A stretch of 64,000 bases of DNA from CAVROT01 sp963722905 (lineage in GTDB: Bacteria > Pseudomonadota > Alphaproteobacteria > Rhodobacterales > Rhodobacteraceae). This document shows positions 45,497 through 56,140 of this stretch, one piece after another. How positions within the stretch are numbered: position 1 is the first letter of the stretch; every line of letters starts with the position of its first letter. The stretch lies in NCBI GenBank assembly GCA_963722905.1, contig CAVROT010000014.1:159719-223718 (forward strand). Reading direction: 5' to 3'. The notes under the pieces are model-generated. The model did not search any database. It had not been told where the DNA came from and saw nothing but the letters and a program-made list of their open reading frames with translations. Position numbers and translations under genes: made by a program.

Positions 45497-45511
45497 GAAC
45501 ATAGCGCGAAC
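45497..45511 (+). promoter_or_regulatory. LexA (SOS) box GAACN7GAAC
   Basis: GAAC (45497-45500), ATAGCGC, GAAC (45508-45511) is an exact match to the direct-repeat LexA operator known in alphaproteobacteria (GTTCN7GTTC on the other strand). It ends 18 bp before the imuB start codon and overlaps the likely promoter (TTGCGC at 45475-45480). Confidence 0.75.
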
Positions 45512-45529
45512 ATCACGGCTGCCACCGAA

Positions 45530-47179
45530 ATGTCCCGACGCCGGATCCTGTCGCTGTGGTTTCCACGGCTCGGTGCCGAACGCCTGCTGCGCCAGGCGCG
45601 CGGCACCGTCGACGCGCCCTTCGCCGTGGTCGCCGACAGCGGCAACATGCAGATCCTCTCCAGCCTCGATGCGCGGGCCGAGGCGGAGGGGCTGCGCGTG
45701 GGCCAGGGGCTGCGGGACGCCTGCGCGATGTGCCCGGGCCTCGTCACGCGGCTGCGCAACGAAGCGGCCGAGGCGGCGTTCCTCGACCGGTTGCAGCGCT
45801 GGGCCGGCAGGTTCTCGCCCTGGGTGGCGGCCGAGCCTCCGGCCGCGCTGCTGCTGGATCTGACGGGCTGCGCGCATCTCTTCGGGGGCGAGGCCCAGTT
45901 GCTGGAGCGGATCGGCGCGGACTGCGACGCCCTGCACCTGACCGTGCAGGCGGGCGTTGCCGACACGGTCGGTGCGGCCTGGGCGCTGGCGCATCATGCC
46001 GGGCACGCGGCCGCCAGCGGGCGCAGCGGCGACGCCATCGACCAGGAGGCCTATGCGACCCGGTCGCGCGCGGCCAAGCGGCGCCACTGGGAACGCGGCG
46101 GCGCCGCCCCCGCCCTGCGCACGGGACTGGCCGCCGCACCGCGCATCGCGCCGCCGGGCCAGACGCGGCAGGCCATCGGCGCGCTGCCCGTCGCCGCCCT
46201 GCGGCTGGAGGCCGACACGGTCGCGCAGCTGGGGCGCCTGGGCCTGCGCCGCGTCGACGACCTGGCCAGCCAGCCGCGTGCCGCATTGGCCCGGCGGTTC
46301 GGCCGCGGGCTGGTCCGGCGGCTGGATCAGGCGCTGGGGATCGAGCCCGAGCCGGTGTCGCCGGCGGCCGTGCCAGACCGCTTTGCCGTTCGGCTGACCC
46401 TGCCCGAGCCCATCGGACTGGAAAGCGACATGGCCGCCGCGCTGGACCGGCTTCTGCCGCCGCTCTGCGCGAGGCTCGAGGCACGGGGCCGGGGCGCGCG
46501 GCGGGTGCGGCTGCAGTGCTTCCGCGCCGACCAGACCATGCAGTGGGTCGAGGTGGGGCTGGCGCGGCCCACGCACGACCCCGACCGCATCCGCCCGCTG
46601 CTGGCGATGAAGCTGGCCGAGATCGACGCCGGCTTCGGCATCGACGTCGTGCGTCTGGACGCCGCCCTGACCGAGCCGGTGTCGCCGCGCCAGCACCGCG
46701 GCCATGCCGAGGCGGCCGAGGATGCCCGCGCCCGCGGCGGCGCCCCGCTGGACGACCTGATCGGGCGGATGGGCGCCCGCATCGGTCTGGACGCGATCAC
46801 GCGGCGCCACCCCGCCGACAGCCACATCCCCGAAAAGGGCAGCCTGACGCTGGCCGCCGCCTGGTCCGAGCCGGCGGGCGACTGGCCGACGCCGCCGGTG
46901 CCGCGCCCGCTGTCCCTATGGCCGCCCGAACCGGTGACGGCGCCGGAGGCGCCGCAGGTGCCCGGCACGTTCCGCTGGCGGGGGCGCGACCTGGCCACGC
47001 TGGCCGCCACGGGACCCGAACGGATCGCCCCGGAATGGTGGCTGGACGATCCGGGCTGGCGCAGCGGCGTGCGCGACTACTGGCGCGTGACATGCGAGAG
47101 CGGCGACCGGCTGTGGCTCTACTACGCGCACGGCGCCGCGACGTCGCCGGGCTGGTTCTGCCAGGGGGCGTTCGCGTGA
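45530..47179 (+). CDS. imuB: ImuB-like Y-family DNA polymerase homologue
   Basis: A 549-residue protein of the ImuB/DNA polymerase Y family, which in the ImuA-ImuB-DnaE2 system bridges DnaE2 to the clamp for error-prone lesion bypass. Features: 'LSLWFPRLGAERLLRQ' at the N-terminus, 'ADSGNMQILSSLDARAEAEGLRVGQGLRDACAMCPGL', 'LLLDLTGCAHLFGGEAQLLERIG', and the C-terminal 'RYWRVTCESGDRLWLYY'-type segment. As in other ImuB proteins the polymerase catalytic acids appear absent (serine replaces the usual YxD). No imuA or dnaE2 flanks it. A LexA box lies directly upstream. Confidence 0.88.
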   Translation: MSRRRILSLWFPRLGAERLLRQARGTVDAPFAVVADSGNMQILSSLDARAEAEGLRVGQGLRDACAMCPGLVTRLRNEAAEAAFLDRLQRWAGRFSPWVAAEPPAALLLDLTGCAHLFGGEAQLLERIGADCDALHLTVQAGVADTVGAAWALAHHAGHAAASGRSGDAIDQEAYATRSRAAKRRHWERGGAAPALRTGLAAAPRIAPPGQTRQAIGALPVAALRLEADTVAQLGRLGLRRVDDLASQPRAALARRFGRGLVRRLDQALGIEPEPVSPAAVPDRFAVRLTLPEPIGLESDMAAALDRLLPPLCARLEARGRGARRVRLQCFRADQTMQWVEVGLARPTHDPDRIRPLLAMKLAEIDAGFGIDVVRLDAALTEPVSPRQHRGHAEAAEDARARGGAPLDDLIGRMGARIGLDAITRRHPADSHIPEKGSLTLAAAWSEPAGDWPTPPVPRPLSLWPPEPVTAPEAPQVPGTFRWRGRDLATLAATGPERIAPEWWLDDPGWRSGVRDYWRVTCESGDRLWLYYAHGAATSPGWFCQGAFA

Positions 47180-47458
47180 CGTTGCACGGCCCAGGGCAGC
47201 GCGGCCTCCCGGCCGGCGGCGCGCGCCGCGGCGCGGGGACGGCAGGCCCATGCGGTCGAAGGGGCGCCCGGCGCTGTCATCGCCGCATTGCCGGCGCGAG
47301 CGGGCAACCGCCAGCGCACCACGGGGCCGCCCGCCCGCCCCGCCGGCAGCCACACCGGGCGGAGATGCAGCGCCGTGGCCGGACCGACGGCGCCGACCGG
47401 GGGAAAGGGCGGCGCAGCGACACTTGCCAATCGCCGTCCGGCGCGCCACGCTCGCGCC

Positions 47459-47800
47459 ATGACATCGCCGACGCCCCTGCCCGCACCGGCCGCCGCCGAC
47501 GCCCGGATCGCCTTCGACCGGACCGAGCTGGGCGCTATCCTGACGCTCTACGGCCGCATGGTCGCCGCCGGCGAATGGCGCGACTACGGCATGTCCTTCC
47601 TGCGCGACGTCGCCGTATTCTCCGTCTTCCGGCGCACTGCCGAACATCCCATCTACCGGATCGAGAAACGCCCCCGCCTGCGCGGACGGCAGGGTCAGTA
47701 TGCCGTGATCGCGATGGACGGCCGGATCCTGAAACGGGGCGCCGACCTGCGGCAGGTCCTGCGGGTCCTCGAACGGCAGCTCATCCGCGCGGTGGAGTGA
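47459..47800 (+). CDS. DUF2794 domain-containing protein
   Basis: A 113-residue cytoplasmic protein matching DUF2794: 'FDRTELGAILTLYGRMVAAGEWRDYGMSFLRDVAVFSVFRRTAEHPIYRIEKRPRLRGRQGQYAVIAMDGRILKRG'. The family is restricted largely to alphaproteobacteria and has no known function. ATG 47459 gives the shortest form that keeps the domain whole. It lies 279 bp after imuB, a gap in which I see no gene. Confidence 0.88.
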   Translation: MTSPTPLPAPAAADARIAFDRTELGAILTLYGRMVAAGEWRDYGMSFLRDVAVFSVFRRTAEHPIYRIEKRPRLRGRQGQYAVIAMDGRILKRGADLRQVLRVLERQLIRAVE

Positions 47801-47882
47801 CCGGTACGGATAATCGCGCGACGGCGCCGCGCCACGCCCAAGGTCCCGCGGCGGTCAGGACGGACGTTCGCGCCAGAGCGTA

Positions 47883-48731
47883 TCACGGCCTTACATGCGC
47901 CATGACCGGACCGCCGCCCTCGGCCGCGATGCGGGCGACGGCGGCGGCGGCGGGCTCGTAGGCGACCGCCATGTGATGCGCGTTGGCATGGATCAGCACC
48001 TCGGCGTCGACGGCCATCGCGACGTGGCCCTCCCAGAACAGCAGGTCGCCACGCGCCAGCGGTGCGCCGGGCGGCAGCGGCGGACCGAACGCCCCGCGCT
48101 GCATGTCGCTGTCGGGCGGGCAGGCGCGCCCGCAGGCCAGCAGGGCGGCCTGCACCAGCCCCGAGCAGTCGATCCCCCAGATCGCGTTCCCGCCCCAGAG
48201 GTACGGCGTGCCGAAATGCAGCTGCGCCACCGCCGCCGGGTCGGTGAAGGGCACGTTCACCGGGCGCAGGTGGGGTTTGGGGACAAAGGATCCGTCCGAC
48301 GTCTCGAAGAACGCGCCAGAACCCGACACCACGCGGACCCGCGATCCAAAGGACAGGGCCGCGCCCGCCTCGGCCTTGACCTGAGGCGCGGGATAGAGAT
48401 GCGTGGCGGGCACGCAGACGGCATGGGTCGCCGCCACGGGATCGCCCAGCGCGTCGGACCGGACATAGCCCACGTGCCCGTCGCGGGCGGCGCGCAGGAA
48501 CGACCAGCCATCCCGATCCTCGAACACCGCGACCTCGGCGCCGAGGGAAAGCTGCCGGTCCCGGCCACCGCACGGCGCACGGCGCAGGTCGGCTAGCGGC
48601 AAGGCGACGCTGCGCGGCGTTCCCTCGATATAGACATCGGCGGCGACCTTGCCCATGAGCGCCGCGTCGGCCACGCGGCCGTTCGACGCCAGGAGCCGAC
48701 GATCCGCGAGTGCGCTGTCCGGCCCGGTCAC
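47883..48731 (-). CDS. NlpC/P60-family peptidase with SH3-like domains
   Basis: About 282 residues: two SH3-like segments (about 55-150) followed by an NlpC/P60 catalytic domain with Cys in 'IWGIDCSGLVQAALLACG', His in 'LLFWEGHVAMAVD' and the third polar residue in 'LIHANAHHMAVAYEP'. Such enzymes cleave peptidoglycan stem peptides. No signal peptide is visible in the chosen form, as in YkfC-like cytoplasmic recycling enzymes. GTG 48731 is chosen because homologous sequence begins there. It lies 103 bp downstream of the aminopeptidase gene on the same strand, a conserved pairing in this group. Confidence 0.9.
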   Translation of the reverse strand: MTGPDSALADRRLLASNGRVADAALMGKVAADVYIEGTPRSVALPLADLRRAPCGGRDRQLSLGAEVAVFEDRDGWSFLRAARDGHVGYVRSDALGDPVAATHAVCVPATHLYPAPQVKAEAGAALSFGSRVRVVSGSGAFFETSDGSFVPKPHLRPVNVPFTDPAAVAQLHFGTPYLWGGNAIWGIDCSGLVQAALLACGRACPPDSDMQRGAFGPPLPPGAPLARGDLLFWEGHVAMAVDAEVLIHANAHHMAVAYEPAAAAVARIAAEGGGPVMAHVRP

Positions 48732-48834
48732 GGTATCGCCGCTCGGGTCCACAGGGCGATCGGCGGCGCCGGTTCGTACCTGCGCGGGGTGCAGGAAGGG
48801 CGGCGACCCGATGCGGGCATGCCGGCGGCATCCG

Positions 48835-50226
<1,392 letters not shown>

Positions 50227-50360
50227 GGGCGGCGCACCTGACGGAGCAAGGAGGTCTCGATGAGGGGCACATTAGCGACGGGTCGCCGGGCGGCAACCCC
50301 GGGCGGCGGGCGGCGGCGGTCGGCAGGCGACGGGCGGCGTCCGGCACCGGGGATCGCCGC

Positions 50361-50741
50361 CTACATGCGGCGGTCCTGCAGTTCCCAGATCTTGCCCAGC
50401 GCGCCGTCGCCCAGCCGCATCAGCCGGCCGATATTGGCGGCCAGCGCGGTGGCGTCGCGACCGCCGGCCAGGGTCGCGACGGTGCAGGCCACCCGTCCCA
50501 GGCGGTCCAGCCCGACGGTGCCCGCCGTCTCGGCCGCGTCGCGACACCCGGCCACCACGATGTCGAAACGCCCTTCGCGGTAGGCCATCCCGATCCGCGA
50601 CATCTGTTCGGCCAGCCGGTCGAGCTCGGCACCGATGACGCGATGTGCCTCGGCCTCGCCCTTCTGCCGCCACACGTCCTCGACCTTCGAAAGATCGACG
50701 ATGGCCGTCTCGTGCAGGGCCAGACTGACTACATTCACCAT
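50361..50741 (-). CDS. Hypothetical protein, all-helical
   Basis: A 126-residue soluble protein, mostly alpha helical, opening MVNVVSLALHETAIVDLSKVEDVW and containing 'HRVIGAELDRLAEQMSRIGMAYREGRFDIVVAGCRDAAETAGTVGLDRLGRV' and a helical tail. I recognise no named family, though the layout resembles small helical-bundle phosphotransfer-like proteins. It is divergent from the carbonic anhydrase gene. Confidence 0.75.
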   Translation of the reverse strand: MVNVVSLALHETAIVDLSKVEDVWRQKGEAEAHRVIGAELDRLAEQMSRIGMAYREGRFDIVVAGCRDAAETAGTVGLDRLGRVACTVATLAGGRDATALAANIGRLMRLGDGALGKIWELQDRRM

Positions 50742-50799
50742 CGTTACACCTTTCGCGCTCGTCCCCTCCACGACATCGCCCGGCGCGGTCAAGAAATGA

Positions 50800-50828
50800 T
50801 TGAGCCGGGCCAGCCGAATGGCTCGAAT
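50800..50828 (+). promoter_or_regulatory. Possible carbonic anhydrase promoter
   Basis: TTGAGC (50800-50805) and TCGAAT (50823-50828) are 17 bases apart and end 54 bp before the start codon. Confidence 0.4.
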
Positions 50829-50882
50829 TTGGGCCGAATACCCGCTACAAGCGCGGCGAAACCAGATCAGGAGGTCGATTTC

Positions 50883-51542
50883 GTGAATTCCGCCAAGCGC
50901 CTGCCGGCCTATCTCGTCCAACGATATCAAGGGTGGAAAGCCACGGATTATGCCGAGAACCGGACCTGGTACCGCCGACTCGCCACCGAAGGGCAGCGCC
51001 CGCGGGCCATGGTGATATCGTGCTGCGACAGCCGCGTGCATGTCACGTCGATCTTCGGCGCGGACCAGGGCGAATTCTTCATCCACCGCAACATTGCCAA
51101 CCTCGTCCCCCCCTACGAGGAGGGCGGCGGCCAGCACGGCACGTCGGCGGCGATCGAATATGCGGTGACGGCGCTGAAGGTCGCCCACCTGATCGTCATG
51201 GGGCATTCCAGATGCGGCGGCGTGGCGGGCTGCCACGCGATGTGCTCGGGCGAGGCGCCCGAGCTGGAGGACAGGTCCAGCTTCGTCGGCCGGTGGATGG
51301 ACATCCTTCGCCCCGCGTTCGACAGGCTGCCCGATGGCGATGCCGACACCCGTGTCCGCACGCTGGAGCGCGAGGCGGTGATCACGTCGCTGGAGAACCT
51401 GCTGACCTTCGGCTTCGTAGCGGACGCGGTGAAGCGGGGCGACCTGAGCCTGCATGGCCTCTGGCACGACATCGAGGAGGGCGACCTGCTGGAGCTCGAC
51501 CCGGGGACCGGCGCGTTCGTCCCCCTGCGCCAGTCGGCCTGA
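50883..51542 (+). CDS. Beta-class carbonic anhydrase
   Basis: A 219-residue zinc enzyme interconverting CO2 and bicarbonate. Zinc ligands: Cys and Asp in 'ISCCDSRVHV', His and Cys in 'VMGHSRCGGVAG'. 'FIHRNIANLVPPYE' and 'GTSAAIEYAVTALKVAHLIV' complete the family pattern. The start is GTG 50883, decided by a perfect AGGAGG at 50869-50874 with an 8-base spacing. It is convergent with hrpB. Confidence 0.95.
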   Translation: MNSAKRLPAYLVQRYQGWKATDYAENRTWYRRLATEGQRPRAMVISCCDSRVHVTSIFGADQGEFFIHRNIANLVPPYEEGGGQHGTSAAIEYAVTALKVAHLIVMGHSRCGGVAGCHAMCSGEAPELEDRSSFVGRWMDILRPAFDRLPDGDADTRVRTLEREAVITSLENLLTFGFVADAVKRGDLSLHGLWHDIEEGDLLELDPGTGAFVPLRQSA

Positions 51543-51549
51543 CGCAGAG

Positions 51550-51599
51550 GGCCCGAAGACCCCCGGGGGGCACAACGCCGCCTTGGGAGGCTTCGGGCC
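51550..51599. terminator. Long inverted repeat between convergent genes
   Basis: GGCCCGAAG (51550-51558) pairs with CTTCGGGCC (51591-51599), and a C5/G5 palindrome (51560-51569) is nested inside. It begins 8 bp after the carbonic anhydrase stop. It lacks T-runs, so a terminator role in either direction is only plausible. Confidence 0.35.
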
Positions 51600-51737
51600 G
51601 TGTCCGGTGTCTCCGATGAGGCGGACGCCGAACAGCGGGTGGCCGGCGGGTGAACTGCCGTGCGGCACCCGCGCCACGCCGGGAGGCGCTGTCCTTTGCG
51701 GCCGGGGATGCCTTCCGCGCGGCCCCTCGGGCCGGCG

Positions 51738-54245
51738 TCAGGTGCCCCGCCGCTTGGCTCGGGTGGCGGGCGGGGCGGCGGCCGGGTCCTCGGGCCAGGG
51801 GTGCCGCGGGTATCGTCCACGCAGGTCGCGACGCACCTCGGCATAGGTGTCGGCCCAGAAGCCGGGCAGATCCGTCGTCACCTGCACGGGCCGGCCGGCG
51901 GGCGACAGCAGCGTCACCCGCAGCGGCAGGCCCCCGGCGCAGGGATGCGCGGTCACGCCGAACATCTCCTGCAACCTGACCTCGATGGAGGGCGGCTGCG
52001 TGTCGTAGTCCACCGGCAGACGGCGCCCCAGCGGCGTGACGACATGGGCCGGCGCGATCCGGTCCACGGATTGCTGGCCCGCATGATCCAGCATCGCGCG
52101 CAGGGCAGGCAGGACGTCGAAGCCGCGCCAGTCTGCCGCGTTGCGCACGCCGTCCAGCCAGGGCGCCAGCCAGTCCTCCAGCCCCGCCATCAGGGCTGCG
52201 TCCGACAGGTCGGGGACGTCGGCGCCGTCGCCCCGTGCCAGCACGACCCGCGCGCGGAACCGCCGCGCGGGCGCGGTCCAGACAAGGCCCATCTGTCGCA
52301 CGCCGTCCAGCATGGCCGCCACGACGGCTTCGGGCGGGGCGTCCGTCCAGGCCCGGTCGTCCAGAACCAGCGCGCCGAACCTCTCGTGTCGCCGCGCGGC
52401 AACCCGGCCGTCGCGGCGCGACCAGGCGACTGTCTCGGCCCAGCCGATCGCGCCCGCGTGAACGGCGCGCAGGTCGGCCTCGGAGATCTCGACGGCCTGA
52501 CGGATGCGCGCACGCGTCGGATGCCCGTCGGTATCGGTGACGACGATCAGCCGGGCACCGGCCATCGGATCGCCGGGGTCCATCGCCGCCTCCTTGCCGC
52601 CCGACAGCAGCCACCGCGGTTCGGTGCCCGGACGGCGCAGCCCGATGCGGTCGGGATATGCGAGCGCCGCCATCCGACCGGCCCGGCCGCGGTCCTTCCA
52701 TGACGACGGCTCCGCTACGGCTCCCGGACCGTTCGCCGGTTGCTTGTCCCTCCCGGCGCGTTCGGCGGCATCGCGGGCCGGCGTCCCGCCCCCGCGACGG
52801 CCGCGCAGCCGACGCGCCTCGGCCCGAACGCGGGCGACCGTGCCGGGCGCGGCGCCGTGCGCGTGCGGCGCGCCCCCACTCAGCACGTCGAGCCTGAGCG
52901 TCAGGTCGACCGTGGCACCGCGCATCATGTCGCGTTCGGAAAGCAAAGCGGCGAGGTCGGCTGCCTCCGGTCCGACGGTGCGCAGCATGTGCGCCAGACG
53001 CGGATGCAGTGGCGTCGTCGCCATCGCCCGACCGTGCGCCGTGACGGCCCCGTGCCGGTCCAGTGCCCCCAACCCGCGCAGCAGCGCCTGCGCCTCGTCC
53101 CAGGCGGCGGGTGACGGCGCCGTGGGGAACCGCAGGTCGCCCGGGCGCCGCGCCCCCCAGACCGCGCAGTCCAGCACGAGCCCGGCCAGGTCGCCCGTCT
53201 CGATGGCGGCGGGAGGCCAGGCGGCCAGCGCCCCCTCCTCGCCCCGGGTCCAGAGCCGATGGCACGTCCCCGGCGCGACCCGGCCTGCACGGCCGGCGCG
53301 CTGGTCCGCCTCGGCCCGGCTGACGCGTTCGGTCAGAAGGCGGCTCATCCCCGAGCCGGGATCGTGCCGCGCCCGTCGCGCCCAGCCCGCATCCACGACC
53401 GACGTGACACCGGGGATCGTCAGAGATGTCTCGGCGATGGACGTGGCCAGCACGACGCGGTCCGGCCCGCCGGCGGTCACGGCGCGCTGGGCCGCGAACG
53501 GCATGGCGCCGAAGAGCGGATGAACCGTGACGCCCGGCGGCAGCCGGCCCTCCAGTGCCCGCGCGACGCGCCGTATCTCGCCCTCGCCGGGAAGGAAGCA
53601 CAGCAGGGTCCCGCCGCCGCCCGGAACCGCCGTCACGATGGCATCGGCGACCTCGGCCCAGCCAAGCGGTCCACGCGCCAGCGGAGCGTCGCGCCAGGCG
53701 ACATCGACGGGGAAGGCGCGCCCGGCCGAGGTGACGACCGGCGCGCCGTCCAGCATCGCGGCCGCCGCGGGCGTGTCCAGCGTCGCCGACATCACCAGTA
53801 TCCAAAGATCGGGGCGCAGGGCCTGCCGCACGTCCCAGGCCAGCGCCAGCCCCAGATCGCCGGGGAGCGAGCGTTCGTGGAACTCGTCGAAGATCACCGC
53901 GCCGATGCCCTCCAGCGACGGATCGCGCTGGATCATGCGGGTGAGGATCCCCTCGGTCACGACCTCGATGCGGCCGCCGGCCACAGAGTCGCCGCGCATC
54001 CGGTAGCCGACGGTCGCGCCCACAGGCTCTCCCAGCGTCGCGGCCATGCGCTCGGCCGCGGCGCGGGCGGCCAGGCGGCGCGGCTCCAGCATCAGGATGC
54101 GTCCGGGCACCGCGTCCAGCAGGGCCAGCGGGATGCGCGTGGTCTTGCCCGCGCCCGGCGGCGCCTGGAGCACCGCACGTCCCGCGGCCGCCAGCGCCGC
54201 CAGAAGCTCGGGCAGCGCATCGTCGATGGGCAGCGCATCGGCCAT
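51738..54245 (-). CDS. hrpB: ATP-dependent helicase HrpB
   Basis: An 835-residue DEAH-box helicase. Walker A 'QAPPGAGKTTRIPLALLD' (about residues 27-44), 'MLEPRRLAARAAAERMA', the DEFH box 'VIFDEFHERSLPGDLGLAL', SAT motif 'LVMSATLD', motif V 'VVLATSIAETSLTIPGV', motif VI 'EADQRAGRAGRVAPG', then the HrpB-specific C-terminal region ('HPCAGGLPLRVTLLSPAGRPVQVTTDLPGFW'). Substrate and role are not established in most bacteria. Two ATG candidates exist; 54245 begins just before the helicase core. It is divergent from meaB. Confidence 0.95.
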   Translation of the reverse strand: MADALPIDDALPELLAALAAAGRAVLQAPPGAGKTTRIPLALLDAVPGRILMLEPRRLAARAAAERMAATLGEPVGATVGYRMRGDSVAGGRIEVVTEGILTRMIQRDPSLEGIGAVIFDEFHERSLPGDLGLALAWDVRQALRPDLWILVMSATLDTPAAAAMLDGAPVVTSAGRAFPVDVAWRDAPLARGPLGWAEVADAIVTAVPGGGGTLLCFLPGEGEIRRVARALEGRLPPGVTVHPLFGAMPFAAQRAVTAGGPDRVVLATSIAETSLTIPGVTSVVDAGWARRARHDPGSGMSRLLTERVSRAEADQRAGRAGRVAPGTCHRLWTRGEEGALAAWPPAAIETGDLAGLVLDCAVWGARRPGDLRFPTAPSPAAWDEAQALLRGLGALDRHGAVTAHGRAMATTPLHPRLAHMLRTVGPEAADLAALLSERDMMRGATVDLTLRLDVLSGGAPHAHGAAPGTVARVRAEARRLRGRRGGGTPARDAAERAGRDKQPANGPGAVAEPSSWKDRGRAGRMAALAYPDRIGLRRPGTEPRWLLSGGKEAAMDPGDPMAGARLIVVTDTDGHPTRARIRQAVEISEADLRAVHAGAIGWAETVAWSRRDGRVAARRHERFGALVLDDRAWTDAPPEAVVAAMLDGVRQMGLVWTAPARRFRARVVLARGDGADVPDLSDAALMAGLEDWLAPWLDGVRNAADWRGFDVLPALRAMLDHAGQQSVDRIAPAHVVTPLGRRLPVDYDTQPPSIEVRLQEMFGVTAHPCAGGLPLRVTLLSPAGRPVQVTTDLPGFWADTYAEVRRDLRGRYPRHPWPEDPAAAPPATRAKRRGT

Positions 54246-54505
54246 CTGTGCGCCATAGCGCGGCTCGACGCGGTGCCGCAACTCCCGGCGCGGCCGGTTT
54301 CGCCGCGTGCCGGTCCGTGTCGGGTGCCGGTCCCTTTCCCGGCCGACCGGCGTCGGGGCGGGCGCGACCCGCATGGCGTGGGTCCGGGCGGGGGCAGCCG
54401 CCCTCCGCCCGGCCGGGCCGCAGCGGGCGGTCGAGCCGTGAGCGCGACGCCCACCCTCGGCGAAAGGCTGGACAATGCGTCGAGGTGCGCGCCAGAACCG
54501 CGGCC

Positions 54506-55522
54506 ATGCCGACCGACCTTCCCACCGCCGATGCGGACCTGCTGGCATCGCTCGTGCGCGGCGAACGCCGGGCGCTGGCGCGCGCAATCACCCTTGCGGA
54601 GAGCACGCGCGCCGATCACCGGCGGCGCGCGGCGGCGCTGCTGGCGGCCGCCCCCGCCGGGGACGCCCTGCGCGTGGGCCTGTCGGGGGCTCCGGGCGTG
54701 GGCAAGTCGACGCTGGTCGAGGCGCTGGGTCTTCGCCTGGCCGATGGCGGCCGCCGCGTCGCCGTGCTGGCGGTGGATCCGTCCTCGGCGCGGGGCGGCG
54801 GATCGATCCTGGGGGACAAGACCCGGATGGACGGTCTTTCCCGCCACCCCGCCGCCTTCATCCGGCCCTCGCCCGCCGGCACCACGCTCGGTGGGGTCGC
54901 GCGCCGCACCGCCGAGGCGATCCGACTGGTCGAGGCGGCCGGCCACGACGTCGTCCTCGTCGAGACGGTCGGCGTCGGCCAGTCCGAGACGATGGTCGCG
55001 GCGATGACCGACGTGTTCGTCCTGCTGCTGTCGCCCGGCGGGGGGGACGAGCTTCAGGGGGTCAAGCGCGGGATCATGGAACTGGCGGATCTGGTCCTCG
55101 TGACGAAGGCCGATGGCGACCTGCTGCCGGCCGCACGGCGTGCGGGCGCGGACGCCGCCGCGGCGCTGCATCTGATGCGCGCCCGCCCGCACGACCCGCC
55201 GGGCATCCCGGCCGCGATGACCGTGTCCGCGCAGGACGGGGACGGCATAGGCGACGCCTGGCACCGGATCGAGGCGCTTGCGGACTGGCGCCGCCGGCAC
55301 GGCCACCGCGACGCCATACGCGCCGCCCAGGCCCGCCATTGGCTGCACGAGACGGTCCGCGAGGGGCTGCGCGACCGACTGGCCCGCGACCCGGCCGCCA
55401 AAGCCGCGATGCACGCCGCCGAACGCGACGTCGCCGCCGGCAGCGCCCCCGCCGCCGCGGCCGAGGACGTGCTGCGCGCCGTCTTCGGCGAGACGCCGGA
55501 CGCGGGGGGCGACACGACCTGA
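54506..55522 (+). CDS. meaB: Methylmalonyl-CoA mutase-associated GTPase MeaB
   Basis: A 338-residue G3E-family GTPase that protects and reloads adenosylcobalamin-dependent methylmalonyl-CoA mutase. G1 'GLSGAPGVGKSTLVEALG', switch 'VDPSSARGGGSILGDKTRM', G3-like 'LVETVGVGQSETMVAAMTDVFVLLLSPGGGDELQGVKRGIMELADLVLVTKAD' (NKxD-type TKAD), with a C-terminal dimerisation arm. The mutase genes are not in this window. ATG 54506 gives the standard length; the upstream extension is Pro/Arg-rich. Confidence 0.96.
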   Translation: MPTDLPTADADLLASLVRGERRALARAITLAESTRADHRRRAAALLAAAPAGDALRVGLSGAPGVGKSTLVEALGLRLADGGRRVAVLAVDPSSARGGGSILGDKTRMDGLSRHPAAFIRPSPAGTTLGGVARRTAEAIRLVEAAGHDVVLVETVGVGQSETMVAAMTDVFVLLLSPGGGDELQGVKRGIMELADLVLVTKADGDLLPAARRAGADAAAALHLMRARPHDPPGIPAAMTVSAQDGDGIGDAWHRIEALADWRRRHGHRDAIRAAQARHWLHETVREGLRDRLARDPAAKAAMHAAERDVAAGSAPAAAAEDVLRAVFGETPDAGGDTT

Positions 55523-55665
55523 TCCAACGGACGCCCGTTCGTGTCGCGGCGGCACCGACGCAGCGCGACCATGCCCGGGTATCGAGAGCGGCCGGGCGGT
55601 CCGCTCCGGCGGGATCGTCCCCGCCAGCGAGCCCGGACGCGGCGGCAGCGCAGACCGCCGGCGGC

Positions 55666-55694
55666 TTGACGCCGCCGGGCGCCATCGCTATGCC
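55666..55694 (+). promoter_or_regulatory. Probable rpmB promoter
   Basis: TTGACG (55666-55671) and TATGCC (55689-55694) are separated by 17 bases, about 100 bp upstream of rpmB, leaving a leader of roughly 90 bases. Confidence 0.5.
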
Positions 55695-55794
55695 CCGCGT
55701 TCACAATCACCCGGGCCGCGGCGCCGGAGATCGGTCCGTCCGGGACCCCTCCGTCACGAGACGCTGCCCCGACAACGCTTTCGAGGATCAGCCC

Positions 55795-56094
55795 ATGGCA
55801 CGCCGCTGCGAACTCACTGGCAAGGGGCCGATGTCCGGCAACAACGTCAGCCACGCCAACAACAAGACCCGCCGCCGGTTTCTTCCGAACCTCAACGACG
55901 TGTCGCTGATGTCCGAATCGCTGGGCCGCACGTTCAAGCTGCGCATCTCGGCCTCGGCGCTGCGCACCGTCGACCATCGCGGCGGCCTGGATGCCTTCCT
56001 GGCGCGCGCCGACCTCGCCGACCTGTCGCCTGGCGCGCAGAAGATCAAGCGCGACATCGCCAAGGCGCGGACCGAAGCCGCTCCGGCCGCCTGA
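55795..56094 (+). CDS. rpmB: 50S ribosomal protein L28
   Basis: A 99-residue ribosomal protein of the alphaproteobacterial long L28 type. The N-terminus 'MARRCELTGKGPMSGNNVSHANNKTRRRF' is diagnostic, followed by 'PNLNDVSLMSESLGRTFKLRISASALRTVDHRGGLDAFL' and a helical C-terminal extension. GAGGA precedes the ATG. Just after the stop there is a short GCC/GGC-rich tandem (56097-56125) that can fold into a hairpin. Confidence 0.98.
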   Translation: MARRCELTGKGPMSGNNVSHANNKTRRRFLPNLNDVSLMSESLGRTFKLRISASALRTVDHRGGLDAFLARADLADLSPGAQKIKRDIAKARTEAAPAA

Positions 56095-56096
56095 TC

Positions 56097-56125
56097 CGCC
56101 GGCACCGCCGGCACCGCCGGCGGCG
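56097..56125. repeat. CCGGCACCG tandem / hairpin after rpmB
   Basis: CCGCCGGCA-type units repeat three times directly after the rpmB stop and are self-complementary. This could end rpmB transcription; there is no T-run. Confidence 0.4.
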
Positions 56126-56140
56126 ATCCCCGAACCGGAC

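Noticed and set aside
47180..47458. Open frames between imuB and DUF2794
   Set aside because: Arg/Pro/Ala-rich only; treated as non-coding.
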